From Mycobacterium gordonae (GTDB lineage Bacteria > Actinomycetota > Actinomycetes > Mycobacteriales > Mycobacteriaceae), in contig NZ_LQOY01000249.1 of NCBI RefSeq assembly GCF_002101675.1, positions 1 to 64,000 on the forward strand: a stretch of DNA of 64,000 nt. The letters run 5' to 3'. Every line of letters begins with the position of its first letter. Positions within the stretch are counted from its first letter, which is position 1. This document shows positions 1-8,292 of this stretch, piece after piece. A model generated the notes under the pieces. That model made no database searches, had not been told where the DNA came from, and saw only the letters and a list, made by a program, of their open reading frames with translations. Made by a program: the position numbers and the translations under genes.

Positions 1-2781
1 GCCCCCGGTGCCGCCGGTACCGGCGGGTTGGGCGGCAGCGCGCTGCTGTTCGGCAGTGGCGGTGCCGGCGGAGTGGGTGGCGCCGGTGCTGCCGGCGGTG
101 CGGGCGGCGTCGGCACGCCGGGTACCTCGACCGCCGCTGGTGGAACCGGGGGCATCGGCAGTCAGGGTGGCACCGGCGGCATGGGTGGCTCGGGCGGCAA
201 CGGGGGCCTGCTATTCGGCAACGGCGGCGCCGGCGGTCACGGTGGTGTGGGCGGCACCGGTGGCGCCGGCGGGGCCGGTGGCGCCGGCTGGGACGCCAGC
301 TCTCCATCGGCACCGCTCGGCGCGAACGGCGGCGACGCCGGCAATGGCGGTAACGGAAACCAAGGCGGTCAAGGCGGTCAAGGAGGCGTCGGGGGCCGCG
401 GTTCGGTGTTGCTGGGCCAGGCGGGCGCCCCCGGCAACGGCGGCGCGGGTGGCGCCGGCGGCGCCGCCGGAATGGGTGGTGACGGCGGCACCGGCGGGTC
501 CGGTCTGGGTCCGGCGACGGCGGGTGGCACGGGCGGTCATGGCGGTGACCCGGGCATCGCGGGCAAGGGCGGACCCGGCGGTTCACCTGGAGGGTTGGGC
601 GCTGCCGCCGGCCTGACCGGCGGGGACGGCAACGCCGTCGTCACCGGCGGCCATGGCGGCAAGGGGGGCGCAGGCTACACGGAGACCATCACCGGCAGTG
701 GTGGCAGCGGCGGGCAGGGTGGCGCCGGCGGTCAGTACGGGAATGGAGGCGCCGGCGGTACTGGCGGCAATGCAGCCGGAAACGGCTTCGGTGGTAGGGG
801 CGGCAACGGCGGTAGCGCCGGTTCACAGGACGGCATGGGCGGCGCCGGTGGTCACGGCGGAAACGGTGCCGGTGCCGGCGGCGGCGGTGACGGCGGCAGC
901 GGCGCCAGCGTGTCCCGGACGGGCACCACCGCCGCGATCGCCGGCAGCGGTGGTGCCGGCGGCGCCGGAGCCAGGGGTGGCATGGGCGGCGCCGGTGGTG
1001 CGGCATCGACTACGGGAACCGGTACCGTCACGCCGGGTAGTGGCGGGGCGGGCGGCGTCGGCATCACCGCTCACGGAGGGACCGGAGGTCGCGGCGGCGA
1101 CGCGCATATCGACAACAGCGGTTCGGTGGTCAGCGCCGTCGGCGGGGCGGGCGGCGCCGGGGGAGCCGGATTCGATAACTCCGGCAGCTCGTTTTTCGGA
1201 CCTGGTGAGGGCGGCCCCGGAGGCAATGCATACATCGACAGCAGTGGCTCGAAGGCGCAGGCCATTGGTGGCACCGGCGGGGTGGGCGGAGCCAGCAGCG
1301 CTGGCACCGGCGGCCGTGGCGGCACCGGTGGGGCTGCAGATAATTCTGGTTCTGGAAATGCCGTTGGCGGCACCCCGGGCCTCGGCGGCCTCGGACCCAC
1401 GCCCGGCAAGGGCGGCGACGGCGGTCAGGCAGTTTCCTCAGGAACCGGAAATGCCGTCGGGGCCGCCGGGGCGAACGGCATCGACAATCCCACGGGCACG
1501 GGAGGCGCCGGTGGCCGCGGCGGCACGGGCTATATATCCAACCCCTCCTCGACGGCGACGGCGACGTCCGGCGCCGGCGGGGCCGGCGGTAATGGTCAAA
1601 ACGGCGGCGCCGGCGGTGGAGGTGGCAATGCGATTACCTTCGGAACCGGCAACGTCGTGCCCGGTGCCGGTGGTGCCGGTGGCACCGGCAGCACCGGCAC
1701 CGGCGGGAACGGCGGGCAAGGTGGCGCCGCGGACATCAACAACGCCAGCTCGCCGATCACCAACCTGGTGGGCAGCACGGGCGGCGCAGGTGGTACCGGC
1801 TTCAGCAACGGCGGAAGCGGCGGCACGGGCGGCGGCGCCAATATCACTAATGCCGCGGCCACCGCCTCAGCCACGGGCGGTGCCGGGGGCGCCGGCGGCA
1901 ACGCCACCGATGCCCTGAACGGCACCGGCGGGACCGGCGGGACGGGGGGTACGGGGAGCAACTCCGGAGCCGGAAATGCCTACGGTGGCGTGCCGGGCAC
2001 GGGCGGTCTCGGCGTCAACGGCGGATCCGGGGGCTCAGGCGGTACCGCGGCCATTTTCGGAACGGGATCCGGAAACGCCATCGCGCACGACGGAGCGCCC
2101 GGTGTCAGCGGTTCCGGTGGCAACGGCGGCTCGGGCGGCGGCGGTGGCTCTGCGGACATCTTCGGTCCCACCTCCGGAGGCAGCGCCATCGCCGGCAACG
2201 GCGGCATAGGCGCCGACAGTGCCCAGGCCGCCGGGAAAGGTGGGGCCGGCGGGAACGCGCGCACCTTCGGAACCGGAACGGTGACCGCCGGTACTGGCGG
2301 CAACGGCGGCGCCAGCAGCGGCGGCGCCGGCGGCGCCGGTGGCAATGGCGGCAATGCCGATATCTACAGCGACACCAACGTGCACGAGGCGCGCGGCGGT
2401 AATGGCGGGGCTGCGGGTGCGGGTGTGAACAACTTCGGGATCGCCGGTGGTAGTGGCGGCTCGGGCATCATTCGCAACAGCCCGTCCACAGCCAACGCCT
2501 ACGGCGGCAACGGCGGTGCCGGCGTGTCCACTACAGGTCCCTACGCCGCAAGTGGCGGGTCCGGCGGGACTGCATTCAACTATGGGACCGGCGCCGCCAC
2601 CGGCGGCAACGGCGCCGACGGTGGTTCGGCCGCCGTCCAGGGCGGTAACGGCGGCAACGGCGGCAACGCCTTTGCGGTTGTCTACCCGGCCAACGCCTTT
2701 GCCGGCTCACCCGGCTCCGCCGGTGCGGGCGGGGTCCTTCCGGGAACGGACGGCCTGCCCGGCAGCACCGGCCCACTCTGA
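1..2781 (+). CDS. PE_PGRS family protein, 3' part (5' end outside window)
   Basis: The frame is open from base 1 to the TGA at 2779, giving 926 visible residues that are almost entirely Gly-Gly-Ala/Asn/Thr repeats of the PGRS type, so the N-terminal PE domain must lie upstream of the window. PGRS proteins are mycobacterial cell-surface or secreted proteins exported by ESX-5, and their glycine arrays bind calcium in some cases. From about residue 350 the GGX array is interrupted at intervals by non-glycine beads such as FGTGN, YGTG and ADINNASS. No C-terminal catalytic domain follows; the protein ends in a short GLPGSTGPL tail. Only 21 bases separate it from the preferred alr start. Antisense and +1 frames are open only because of the GC-rich repeats. 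The exact subfamily cannot be assigned without the PE domain. Confidence 0.9.
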   Translation, partial: APGAAGTGGLGGSALLFGSGGAGGVGGAGAAGGAGGVGTPGTSTAAGGTGGIGSQGGTGGMGGSGGNGGLLFGNGGAGGHGGVGGTGGAGGAGGAGWDASSPSAPLGANGGDAGNGGNGNQGGQGGQGGVGGRGSVLLGQAGAPGNGGAGGAGGAAGMGGDGGTGGSGLGPATAGGTGGHGGDPGIAGKGGPGGSPGGLGAAAGLTGGDGNAVVTGGHGGKGGAGYTETITGSGGSGGQGGAGGQYGNGGAGGTGGNAAGNGFGGRGGNGGSAGSQDGMGGAGGHGGNGAGAGGGGDGGSGASVSRTGTTAAIAGSGGAGGAGARGGMGGAGGAASTTGTGTVTPGSGGAGGVGITAHGGTGGRGGDAHIDNSGSVVSAVGGAGGAGGAGFDNSGSSFFGPGEGGPGGNAYIDSSGSKAQAIGGTGGVGGASSAGTGGRGGTGGAADNSGSGNAVGGTPGLGGLGPTPGKGGDGGQAVSSGTGNAVGAAGANGIDNPTGTGGAGGRGGTGYISNPSSTATATSGAGGAGGNGQNGGAGGGGGNAITFGTGNVVPGAGGAGGTGSTGTGGNGGQGGAADINNASSPITNLVGSTGGAGGTGFSNGGSGGTGGGANITNAAATASATGGAGGAGGNATDALNGTGGTGGTGGTGSNSGAGNAYGGVPGTGGLGVNGGSGGSGGTAAIFGTGSGNAIAHDGAPGVSGSGGNGGSGGGGGSADIFGPTSGGSAIAGNGGIGADSAQAAGKGGAGGNARTFGTGTVTAGTGGNGGASSGGAGGAGGNGGNADIYSDTNVHEARGGNGGAAGAGVNNFGIAGGSGGSGIIRNSPSTANAYGGNGGAGVSTTGPYAASGGSGGTAFNYGTGAATGGNGADGGSAAVQGGNGGNGGNAFAVVYPANAFAGSPGSAGAGGVLPGTDGLPGSTGPL

Positions 2782-2789
2782 CGTTCTGG

Positions 2790-2802
2790 GACAATGGTCG
2801 GC
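2790..2802 (+). promoter_or_regulatory. Possible leaderless promoter of alr
   Basis: GACAAT at 2790-2795 lies 7 nt before a GTG at 2803, the geometry of mycobacterial leaderless promoters (a -10 element followed by an initiation codon that is also the transcription start). The first base departs from TANNNT, so this is weaker than the other leaderless candidates in the window. Confidence 0.35.
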
Positions 2803-3969
2803 GTGTCCGTCACGCCGCTATCCCTGACCCCGGGCGTCCTCGCCGAGGCCGTCATCGACCTGGGCGCTATCGCGCACAACATCCGGGTGCTCCGCGAGCA
2901 CGCTGGAAAAGCGCAGGTCATGGCGGTGGTCAAGGCTGACGGTTATGGCCACGGCGCCACCCGCGTCGCCTTCACCGCGCTGGCCGCCGGGGCCACCGAA
3001 CTCGGTGTGGCCACCGTCGACGAGGCGCTTGCGCTGCGGGCCGATGGCATCCTCGATCCGATCCTGGCCTGGCTGCATCCGCCCGGCTTCGACTTCGCGC
3101 CGGCGCTACAGGGCGACGTGCAGATCGCGGTTTCTTCGGTGCGCCAGCTCGAGGAGCTGCTGGATGCCGTGCACCGGACCGGCACACCGGCGACCGTCAC
3201 CGTCAAGGTAGACACCGGGCTGAACCGCAACGGCGTCGCCCAGGCGCAGTTCCCCGCCATGGTGACCGCGCTCAAACAGGCGGTCGCGGACGAGACCATC
3301 ACGCTGCGGGGTCTGATGTCGCACCTGGTCTTCGCCGACGCGCCGGAGCAGCCCATCAACGACATCCAGGCCCAGCGGTTCCGCCAGATGCTCTCCCATG
3401 CGGCCGACCAAGGTGTGCGGTTCGAGGTGGCGCACCTGTCCAACTCGTCGGCCACCTTGGCCCGTCCCGACCTGGCGTTCGACCTGGTGCGCCCGGGCAT
3501 CGCGGTGTACGGGCTGAGCCCGGTGCCTACACTGGGGGACATGGGTTTGATTCCCGCGATGACGGTCAAATGCCCTGTCGCACTGGTCAAGTCGATCCAA
3601 GCGGGGGAGGGCGTGTCCTACGGGCATACCTGGACCGCGCCCCGCGACACCAACCTGGGACTGATCCCGGTGGGCTACGCCGACGGCGTCTTCCGGTCGC
3701 TCGGTGGACGACTGGACGTGCTGATCAACGGCCGGCGGCGGCCCGGGGTGGGACGGGTCTGCATGGACCAGTTCGTCGTCGACCTGGGACCCGGCCAGCC
3801 CGACGTGGCCGAAGGGGACGAGGCGATCCTGTTCGGGCCCGGCACCCACGGCGAGCCCACCGCCCAGGACTGGGCCGACCTGGTCGGCACCATCCACTAC
3901 GAGGTGGTCAGCGGCATCCGTGGACGGATCACCAGAACCTACCGCGAGGTTGACGCCGTTGAGCGCTGA
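2803..3969 (+). CDS. alr: Alanine racemase (PLP-dependent)
   Basis: The enzyme interconverts L- and D-alanine in the cytosol and supplies D-Ala for peptidoglycan. The sequence follows mycobacterial Alr throughout. The PLP lysine is Lys44 in VVKADGYGHG and the second catalytic base is Tyr273 in GVSYGHTW, in the expected barrel-plus-beta-domain order; the length of 388 residues fits the family. I prefer GTG 2803 because a -10-like GACAAT lies 7 nt upstream and because the M. tuberculosis protein aligns from this point (TPxSxTPG); ATG 2794 is the alternative. The 3' end overlaps the next gene, whose TTG start at 3959 is preceded by GAGG, so the two are probably co-transcribed with the downstream tsa genes. 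This is the target of D-cycloserine. Confidence 0.95.
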   Translation: MSVTPLSLTPGVLAEAVIDLGAIAHNIRVLREHAGKAQVMAVVKADGYGHGATRVAFTALAAGATELGVATVDEALALRADGILDPILAWLHPPGFDFAPALQGDVQIAVSSVRQLEELLDAVHRTGTPATVTVKVDTGLNRNGVAQAQFPAMVTALKQAVADETITLRGLMSHLVFADAPEQPINDIQAQRFRQMLSHAADQGVRFEVAHLSNSSATLARPDLAFDLVRPGIAVYGLSPVPTLGDMGLIPAMTVKCPVALVKSIQAGEGVSYGHTWTAPRDTNLGLIPVGYADGVFRSLGGRLDVLINGRRRPGVGRVCMDQFVVDLGPGQPDVAEGDEAILFGPGTHGEPTAQDWADLVGTIHYEVVSGIRGRITRTYREVDAVER

Positions 3970-5086
3970 CGACAACCACCGCATTCCCAAGGGGAAGGCC
4001 TGGCTTGCGGGAAGCGCAGGACTGACCGCGGTCGCCACCCTGGTCGGCGCCTCGGCCCGCAAGACCATCATCGAACGCGCCTCATTCGACGAAGACCCTT
4101 GGGCGGACGAGGATTTCGAGCGACTGGACAGCGACCGCGCCCAGGTGGTGATGACCTCTGACGGCGTGCCGCTGGCGGTGCGGGAGGCCGGGCCGCCGGA
4201 TGCCCCGCTGACCGTCGTCTTCGCGCACGGGTTCTGCCTGCGGATGGGCGCCTTTCACTTTCAGCGGATGCGCCTCGGCGAGGTGCTGGGTTCGCAGGTG
4301 CGCATGGTGTTCTACGACCAGCGTGGCCATGGTCAGTCCGGTGAGGGTGAGCCGGATTCCTATACGCTCACCCAACTCGGACAAGACTTGGAAACGGTGC
4401 TGCAGGTCACCGCGCCGCGCGGGCCGATCATCCTGGTGGGCCACTCGATGGGCGGCATGACGGTCCTGTCGCACGCCGGCCAGTTCCCCGGCCGGTACGG
4501 CCGGCGGATCGTCGGGGCGGCGCTGATCTCGTCGGCCGCCGAAGGCGTCACCCGCTCACCGCTGGGGGCGTTCCTGAAGAACCCGGCGCTGGACGCGGTA
4601 CGGTTCACGGCCAAGTCCGCACCGAAATTGATGCACCGGGGACGCAACGTGTCACGCTCCCTGATCGGCCCGATCCTGCGGGCCGCGTCCTACAGCGATC
4701 TGCAGGTCAGCCGCAGCCTGGACGCGTTCTCGCAACGGATGATGAACGGCACTCCGATCGCCACCCTGGTCGGCTTCCTGCGGGCCCTGGAAAATCACGA
4801 CGAAACCGCAGGATTGTGGACACTGCTCAAGATCCCGACGTTGATCGCCTGCGGGGACCACGACCTGCTTACTCCCGACGAGTACTCCCGGTTGATGGCG
4901 GCCTCGCTGCCGCGGTCGGAGTTGGTGATCGTACCCGGAGCCAGCCACCTTGCGTTGCTGGACAAACCGGAGACCATCAACGACGGCCTGATCCGGCTGA
5001 TCGAGCGGTCGCAGCCCGGCAAGCTGACATGGCACTACCGCCGGTTCGGCGAACGGCTGCGTGGGCGGTTGCGGCGCCGTGGCTGA
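3959..5086 (+). CDS. Alpha/beta hydrolase, probably membrane-anchored
   Basis: This 375-residue protein has the alpha/beta-hydrolase triad: nucleophile Ser in VGHSMGG, Asp in CGDHDLLTPDE and His in PGASHLALL. A stretch near the N-terminus (AWLAGSAGLTAVATLVGAS) could be a membrane anchor or uncleaved signal. The substrate is unknown. The TTG at 3959 is chosen because a GAGG Shine-Dalgarno sequence lies at 3946-3949; it overlaps the end of alr by 11 bases. An ATG at 3920 would be deep inside alr and lacks such a site. The gene sits between alr and tsaE, which I recall as adjacent in M. tuberculosis, so it is either an insertion here or a loss there. A lipase or esterase role in envelope metabolism is only a guess from context. 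Confidence 0.85.
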   Translation: MSADDNHRIPKGKAWLAGSAGLTAVATLVGASARKTIIERASFDEDPWADEDFERLDSDRAQVVMTSDGVPLAVREAGPPDAPLTVVFAHGFCLRMGAFHFQRMRLGEVLGSQVRMVFYDQRGHGQSGEGEPDSYTLTQLGQDLETVLQVTAPRGPIILVGHSMGGMTVLSHAGQFPGRYGRRIVGAALISSAAEGVTRSPLGAFLKNPALDAVRFTAKSAPKLMHRGRNVSRSLIGPILRAASYSDLQVSRSLDAFSQRMMNGTPIATLVGFLRALENHDETAGLWTLLKIPTLIACGDHDLLTPDEYSRLMAASLPRSELVIVPGASHLALLDKPETINDGLIRLIERSQPGKLTWHYRRFGERLRGRLRRRG

Positions 5087-5534
5087 ACAGCAGACGCTCG
5101 ACCGCGCGCAAGACACCATCGCGCTCGGATCCAAGCTGGGTGAACAGCTGCGCGCCGGCGACGTGGTAGTGCTCTCCGGTCCGTTGGGCGCTGGAAAAAC
5201 GGTGCTGGCCAAGGGAATTGCCGCCGGAATGGATGTAGAGGGCCCGGTGACGTCGCCGACGTTCGTGCTGGCGCGGGTGCATCGGGCGCGCCGCGCGGGC
5301 AACCCGGACATGATCCATGTCGACGTCTACCGCCTGCTCGACCAGCACGGCGCAGACCTGCTCGGCGAACTCGACTCGCTGGATCTCGACACCGATCTCG
5401 AAGACGCCGTCGTGGTGGTGGAGTGGGGTGAAGGGCTGGTCGAACGGTTGGCCGAGCGCCACCTCGACATCCGCCTCGAGCGCCTCGTCGAGTCCGACGT
5501 GCGGATCGCCACTTGGGAGTGGGTGAGCTCATGA
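5079..5534 (+). CDS. tsaE: tRNA t6A threonylcarbamoyltransferase ATPase subunit
   Basis: TsaE is the small P-loop ATPase that works with TsaB and TsaD to place threonylcarbamoyl on A37 of ANN-decoding tRNAs. The Walker A motif GPLGAGKT, the TSPTFVL segment and the HVDVYRL segment are all present, and the length (151 residues) is normal. GTG 5079 gives MAEQQTL, matching the start of conservation, and overlaps the TGA of the hydrolase; GTG 5061 is an alternative that adds six residues. The end overlaps tsaB by ATGA, so translation is coupled along the operon. Confidence 0.93.
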   Translation: MAEQQTLDRAQDTIALGSKLGEQLRAGDVVVLSGPLGAGKTVLAKGIAAGMDVEGPVTSPTFVLARVHRARRAGNPDMIHVDVYRLLDQHGADLLGELDSLDLDTDLEDAVVVVEWGEGLVERLAERHLDIRLERLVESDVRIATWEWVSS

Positions 5535-6151
5535 TCGTGTTGACCCTGGATACGTCGACCCCGGCCGTCACCGCGGGCATTGTCAGAGCCGACGACTTCG
5601 TGACGCTCGCGCAGCGGGTCACCGTCGACGCTCGCGCACACGCCGAACGGCTGACGCCCAATGTTGTTGCCGCACTTGATGATGCAGGTCTGACAGTGGC
5701 TGACCTGGATGCCGTGGTGGTCGGCTGCGGACCCGGCCCATTCACCGGCCTGCGGGCCGGCATGGCGACCGGCGCCGCCTACGGGCACGCCTTGGGCATC
5801 CCGGTGCACGGCGTGTGCAGCCTGGACGCGATCGGCGTGCTCACCAGAGGGGAGACGCTGGTAATCACCGACGCCCGCCGCCGGGAGCTGTACTGGGCGC
5901 GCTACCGCGACGGCGTCCGCACCGAGGGCCCGGCGGTGAACGCCCCGGGCGACGTGGACCCGGGTACGGCGCGGGCCGTCGCCGGTTCGCCGGAGCATGC
6001 GGCGTTGTTCGATCTTCCGTATTGCGAGCCCGGGTACCCGACCCCGGCCGGTCTGGCCCGCGCGGTGCCCGACTGGTCCGACGAGCCCGCGCCGCTGGTG
6101 GCGTTGTACCTGCGTCGCCCCGACGCCAAGCCGCTGGCGGCACGCAAGTGA
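5531..6151 (+). CDS. tsaB: tRNA t6A complex dimerisation subunit TsaB
   Basis: TsaB is an inactive ASKHA-fold homologue of TsaD that scaffolds the t6A synthase. The N-terminal DTSTPAVTAG stretch and the GPGPFTGLRAG motif are diagnostic. The ATG at 5531 overlaps the tsaE stop (ATGA); the upstream GTG at 5513 would lie inside tsaE and is rejected. It ends in a GTGA overlap with rimI at 6148, giving a tightly coupled series. Length is 206 residues. Confidence 0.93.
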   Translation: MIVLTLDTSTPAVTAGIVRADDFVTLAQRVTVDARAHAERLTPNVVAALDDAGLTVADLDAVVVGCGPGPFTGLRAGMATGAAYGHALGIPVHGVCSLDAIGVLTRGETLVITDARRRELYWARYRDGVRTEGPAVNAPGDVDPGTARAVAGSPEHAALFDLPYCEPGYPTPAGLARAVPDWSDEPAPLVALYLRRPDAKPLAARK

Positions 6152-6618
6152 CGGCTCACGTGGAGCCGGTTACGCTCGGTCCGCTGATCTACGCGGACGC
6201 GCAGCGGTGCGCCGAGTTGGAAGCGCAGCTCTTCGACGGCGACGACCCGTGGCCTGCCGTCGCCTTCGAGCGCGAACTGCACAGCAAGACAAACCATTAC
6301 GTGGGGGCACGCAGTGGCGGCACGCTCGTCGGGTACGCCGGCATCTCTCGGCTCGGCCGGGTGGCGCCCTTCGAGTACGAGGTGCACACCATCGGGGTCG
6401 ATCGCGCCTACCAGGGGAAGGGCATCGGCCGTCGGCTGCTCGATGCACTACTGGCCTTTGCCGATGGGGGAGTGGTTTTTTTGGAAGTCCGCACCGACAA
6501 CGAGGCCGCCATCGGCCTGTATCGCAGTATGGGATTCGAGCAGGTCGGCCTGCGTAAGCGGTATTACCGTGTCAGCGGCGCCGACGCGTACACCATGCGG
6601 AGGGAGGCCGATAGATGA
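6148..6618 (+). CDS. rimI: Ribosomal protein S18-alanine N-acetyltransferase
   Basis: This 156-residue GNAT-family protein carries the acetyl-CoA pyrophosphate-binding motif RAYQGKGIGRRLL and the C-terminal EVRTDNEAAIGLYRSMGF segment typical of RimI, which acetylates N-terminal amines of proteins such as S18. The GTG at 6148 overlaps the tsaB stop by GTGA. The same frame stays open upstream inside tsaB but that part is antisense to known coding sequence and is not used. It ends in ATGA with tsaD. The tsaB-rimI-tsaD order is conserved in actinobacteria. Confidence 0.92.
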   Translation: MTAHVEPVTLGPLIYADAQRCAELEAQLFDGDDPWPAVAFERELHSKTNHYVGARSGGTLVGYAGISRLGRVAPFEYEVHTIGVDRAYQGKGIGRRLLDALLAFADGGVVFLEVRTDNEAAIGLYRSMGFEQVGLRKRYYRVSGADAYTMRREADR

Positions 6619-7643
6619 GAACCATCCTTGCCATCGAAACCTCTTGTGATGAAACGGGTGTCGGGATCGCACGGCTGAGCACCGACGGCACTGTCGAGTT
6701 GCTGGCCGACGAGGTGGCGTCCAGTGTCGACGAGCATGTCCGATTCGGCGGAGTGGTGCCCGAGATCGCTTCCCGGGCGCATCTGGAGGCCCTCGGTCCC
6801 GCGATGCGCCGGGCGCTGGCAACCGCCGGGCTGAACAAGCCCGACATCGTCGCCGCCACCATCGGCCCCGGACTGGCCGGCGCCCTACTGGTGGGAGTCG
6901 CTGCGGCCAAAGCCTATTCGGCCGCGTGGGAGGTGCCGTTCTACGCAGTGAACCACCTGGGCGGACACTTGGCCGCCGACGTCTACGAGCACGGCCCGCT
7001 GCCCGAGTCGGTCGCGCTGCTGGTGTCCGGCGGGCACACTCACCTGCTGCACGTCCGGTCGCTCGGTGAACCGATCGCCGAACTGGGCAGCACCGTCGAC
7101 GATGCCGCCGGGGAGGCTTACGACAAGGTGGCGCGGCTGTTGGGCCTGGGCTACCCGGGCGGCCGTGTCCTCGACGAGCTGGCGCGCACCGGTAACCGCG
7201 ACGCGGTCGTCTTCCCGCGTGGCATGACCGGGCCGCGGGATGACCCGTACGCCTTCAGCTTCTCGGGCCTCAAGACCGCGGTGGCCCGCTACGTCGAAAG
7301 CAACCCCGACTTCGTGCCCGCCGACGTGGCGGCCGGATTCCAGGAAGCCGTGGCCGACGTGCTGACCCGCAAGGCGGTCCGGTCGGCGACCGAACTGGGG
7401 GTGTCGACCCTGCTGATCGCCGGTGGGGTGGCAGCCAACTCACGGCTTCGCGAGCTGGCCGCCGAGCGCTGCCGTGACGCGGGCCTGACGCTGCGAATCC
7501 CCAGGCCCCGACTGTGCACCGACAACGGCGCGATGATCGCCTCGTTCGCCGCGCATCTGGTGGCCGCGGGCGCGGCGCCGTCACCGTTGGATGCGCCCAG
7601 CGATCCTGGATTGCCCGTGGTGCGCGGGCAAATGGTCGGTTGA
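6615..7643 (+). CDS. tsaD: tRNA N6-adenosine threonylcarbamoyltransferase
   Basis: TsaD is the catalytic subunit of t6A synthesis and transfers threonylcarbamoyl from TC-AMP to tRNA A37. The metal-binding HxxxH is visible in NHLGGHLAAD, the N-terminal SCDETGVGIA phosphate loop and the GGVAANSRLR and DNGAMIA motifs are in order, and the length of 342 residues equals that of the mycobacterial family. It starts by ATGA overlap with rimI and is the last gene of the series; groES follows after a 238-base regulated leader. Confidence 0.95.
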   Translation: MRTILAIETSCDETGVGIARLSTDGTVELLADEVASSVDEHVRFGGVVPEIASRAHLEALGPAMRRALATAGLNKPDIVAATIGPGLAGALLVGVAAAKAYSAAWEVPFYAVNHLGGHLAADVYEHGPLPESVALLVSGGHTHLLHVRSLGEPIAELGSTVDDAAGEAYDKVARLLGLGYPGGRVLDELARTGNRDAVVFPRGMTGPRDDPYAFSFSGLKTAVARYVESNPDFVPADVAAGFQEAVADVLTRKAVRSATELGVSTLLIAGGVAANSRLRELAAERCRDAGLTLRIPRPRLCTDNGAMIASFAAHLVAAGAAPSPLDAPSDPGLPVVRGQMVG

Positions 7644-7677
7644 TGTTCGCTCAGCGCGTAGAAGCACCGGGGCACCC

Positions 7678-7704
7678 TTGAGTGCTAGCACTCTCATGTA
7701 TAGA
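7678..7704 (+). promoter_or_regulatory. groES promoter (-35 TTGAGT, -10 TATAGA)
   Basis: TTGAGT at 7678-7683 and TATAGA at 7699-7704 are separated by 15 bases. The CIRCE operator overlaps both, so HrcA binding would block RNA polymerase. Transcription would start near 7711, leaving a leader of about 170 nt before groES. Confidence 0.55.
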
Positions 7705-7711
7705 GTGCTAG
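7685..7711 (+). promoter_or_regulatory. CIRCE operator (HrcA site) of groES-groEL1
   Basis: CTAGCACTC (7685-7693), a 9-base spacer, then GAGTGCTAG (7703-7711) form a perfect CIRCE element. CIRCE is the binding site of the heat-shock repressor HrcA. An extra GAGTGCTAG at 7680-7688 overlaps the left arm, so the left arm is itself a 14-bp palindrome and three half-sites are present. Confidence 0.92.
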
Positions 7712-7881
7712 GTGGCAGTCGGACGACCCTGGTGTCGGCACCCGCGACGACGGCGCGAGGGATCCGGACGAATGCCAAATCACCTGGTAATTCGGACGGT
7801 GCGGGGCAGCCCCGGACCGACCGCCAACTCCGGTCAGGGCAAACGCTCCGGACCCGATTCAACTAGTGGAGGGCTCCAATC

Positions 7882-8184
7882 GTGGCGAAGGTCAACATCA
7901 AGCCACTCGAGGACAAGATTCTCGTACAGGCCAACGAGGCCGAGACCACGACCGCATCCGGTCTGGTCATTCCCGACACCGCCAAGGAGAAGCCCCAGGA
8001 GGGCACCGTCGTCGCAGTCGGCCCCGGCCGTTGGGACGAGGACGGCGAGAAGCGGATCCCGCTCGACGTCGCTGAGGGTGACACCGTCATCTACAGCAAG
8101 TACGGCGGTACCGAGATCAAGTACGGCGGCGAGGAATACCTGATCCTGTCGGCACGCGACGTGCTGGCTGTCGTTTCCAAGTAA
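7882..8184 (+). CDS. groES: Co-chaperonin GroES (Cpn10)
   Basis: GroES caps the GroEL chamber during ATP-driven folding. The 100 residues match mycobacterial Cpn10 from MAKVNIKPLEDKI to LAVVSK, including the mobile-loop region around ETTTASGL. GTGGAGGG at 7867-7874 supplies the ribosome-binding site before the start codon. The gene is heat-inducible through the upstream CIRCE element and is co-transcribed with groEL1, which follows after a 108-base spacer containing a tandem repeat and a hairpin. Confidence 0.97.
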   Translation: MAKVNIKPLEDKILVQANEAETTTASGLVIPDTAKEKPQEGTVVAVGPGRWDEDGEKRIPLDVAEGDTVIYSKYGGTEIKYGGEEYLILSARDVLAVVSK

Positions 8185-8205
8185 CACTGGTCGTTTTCAA
8201 GTAAC
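8171..8205 (+). repeat. 20-bp tandem repeat at the groES 3' end
   Basis: TCGTTTCCAAGTAAC (8171-8185), which contains the groES stop, is repeated 20 bases later as TCGTTTTCAAGTAAC (8191-8205) with one mismatch. It looks like a small slippage duplication of the gene end. Confidence 0.7.
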
Positions 8206-8215
8206 GCAACGTGTT

Positions 8216-8262
8216 CCGCCCCGGCGATCCCCGCGCGCAAGTGCGGGTGATTTCCGGGGCGG
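8216..8262 (+). other. Hairpin in the groES-groEL1 spacer
   Basis: CCGCCCCGG (8216-8224) and CCGGGGCGG (8254-8262) are perfect inverted arms, and the enclosed bases contain a second CCCGC/GCGGG pairing. With no T run it is more likely an RNA processing or attenuation structure than a terminator; it could adjust the groES to groEL1 ratio. Confidence 0.5.
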
Positions 8263-8292
8263 CATGCGTTACGAGCTGGGCGAAGGAGCCTT

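Noticed and set aside
8..2800. Long alternative-frame and antisense open frames across the PE_PGRS gene
   Set aside because: They arise because GGC/GCC repeats exclude stop codons; their translations are Pro/Ala/Arg low-complexity mirrors of the PGRS array with no starts or sites of their own.
3106..4071. A 321-codon antisense frame across alr
   Set aside because: It mirrors the conserved alr and hydrolase coding frames and has no domain.
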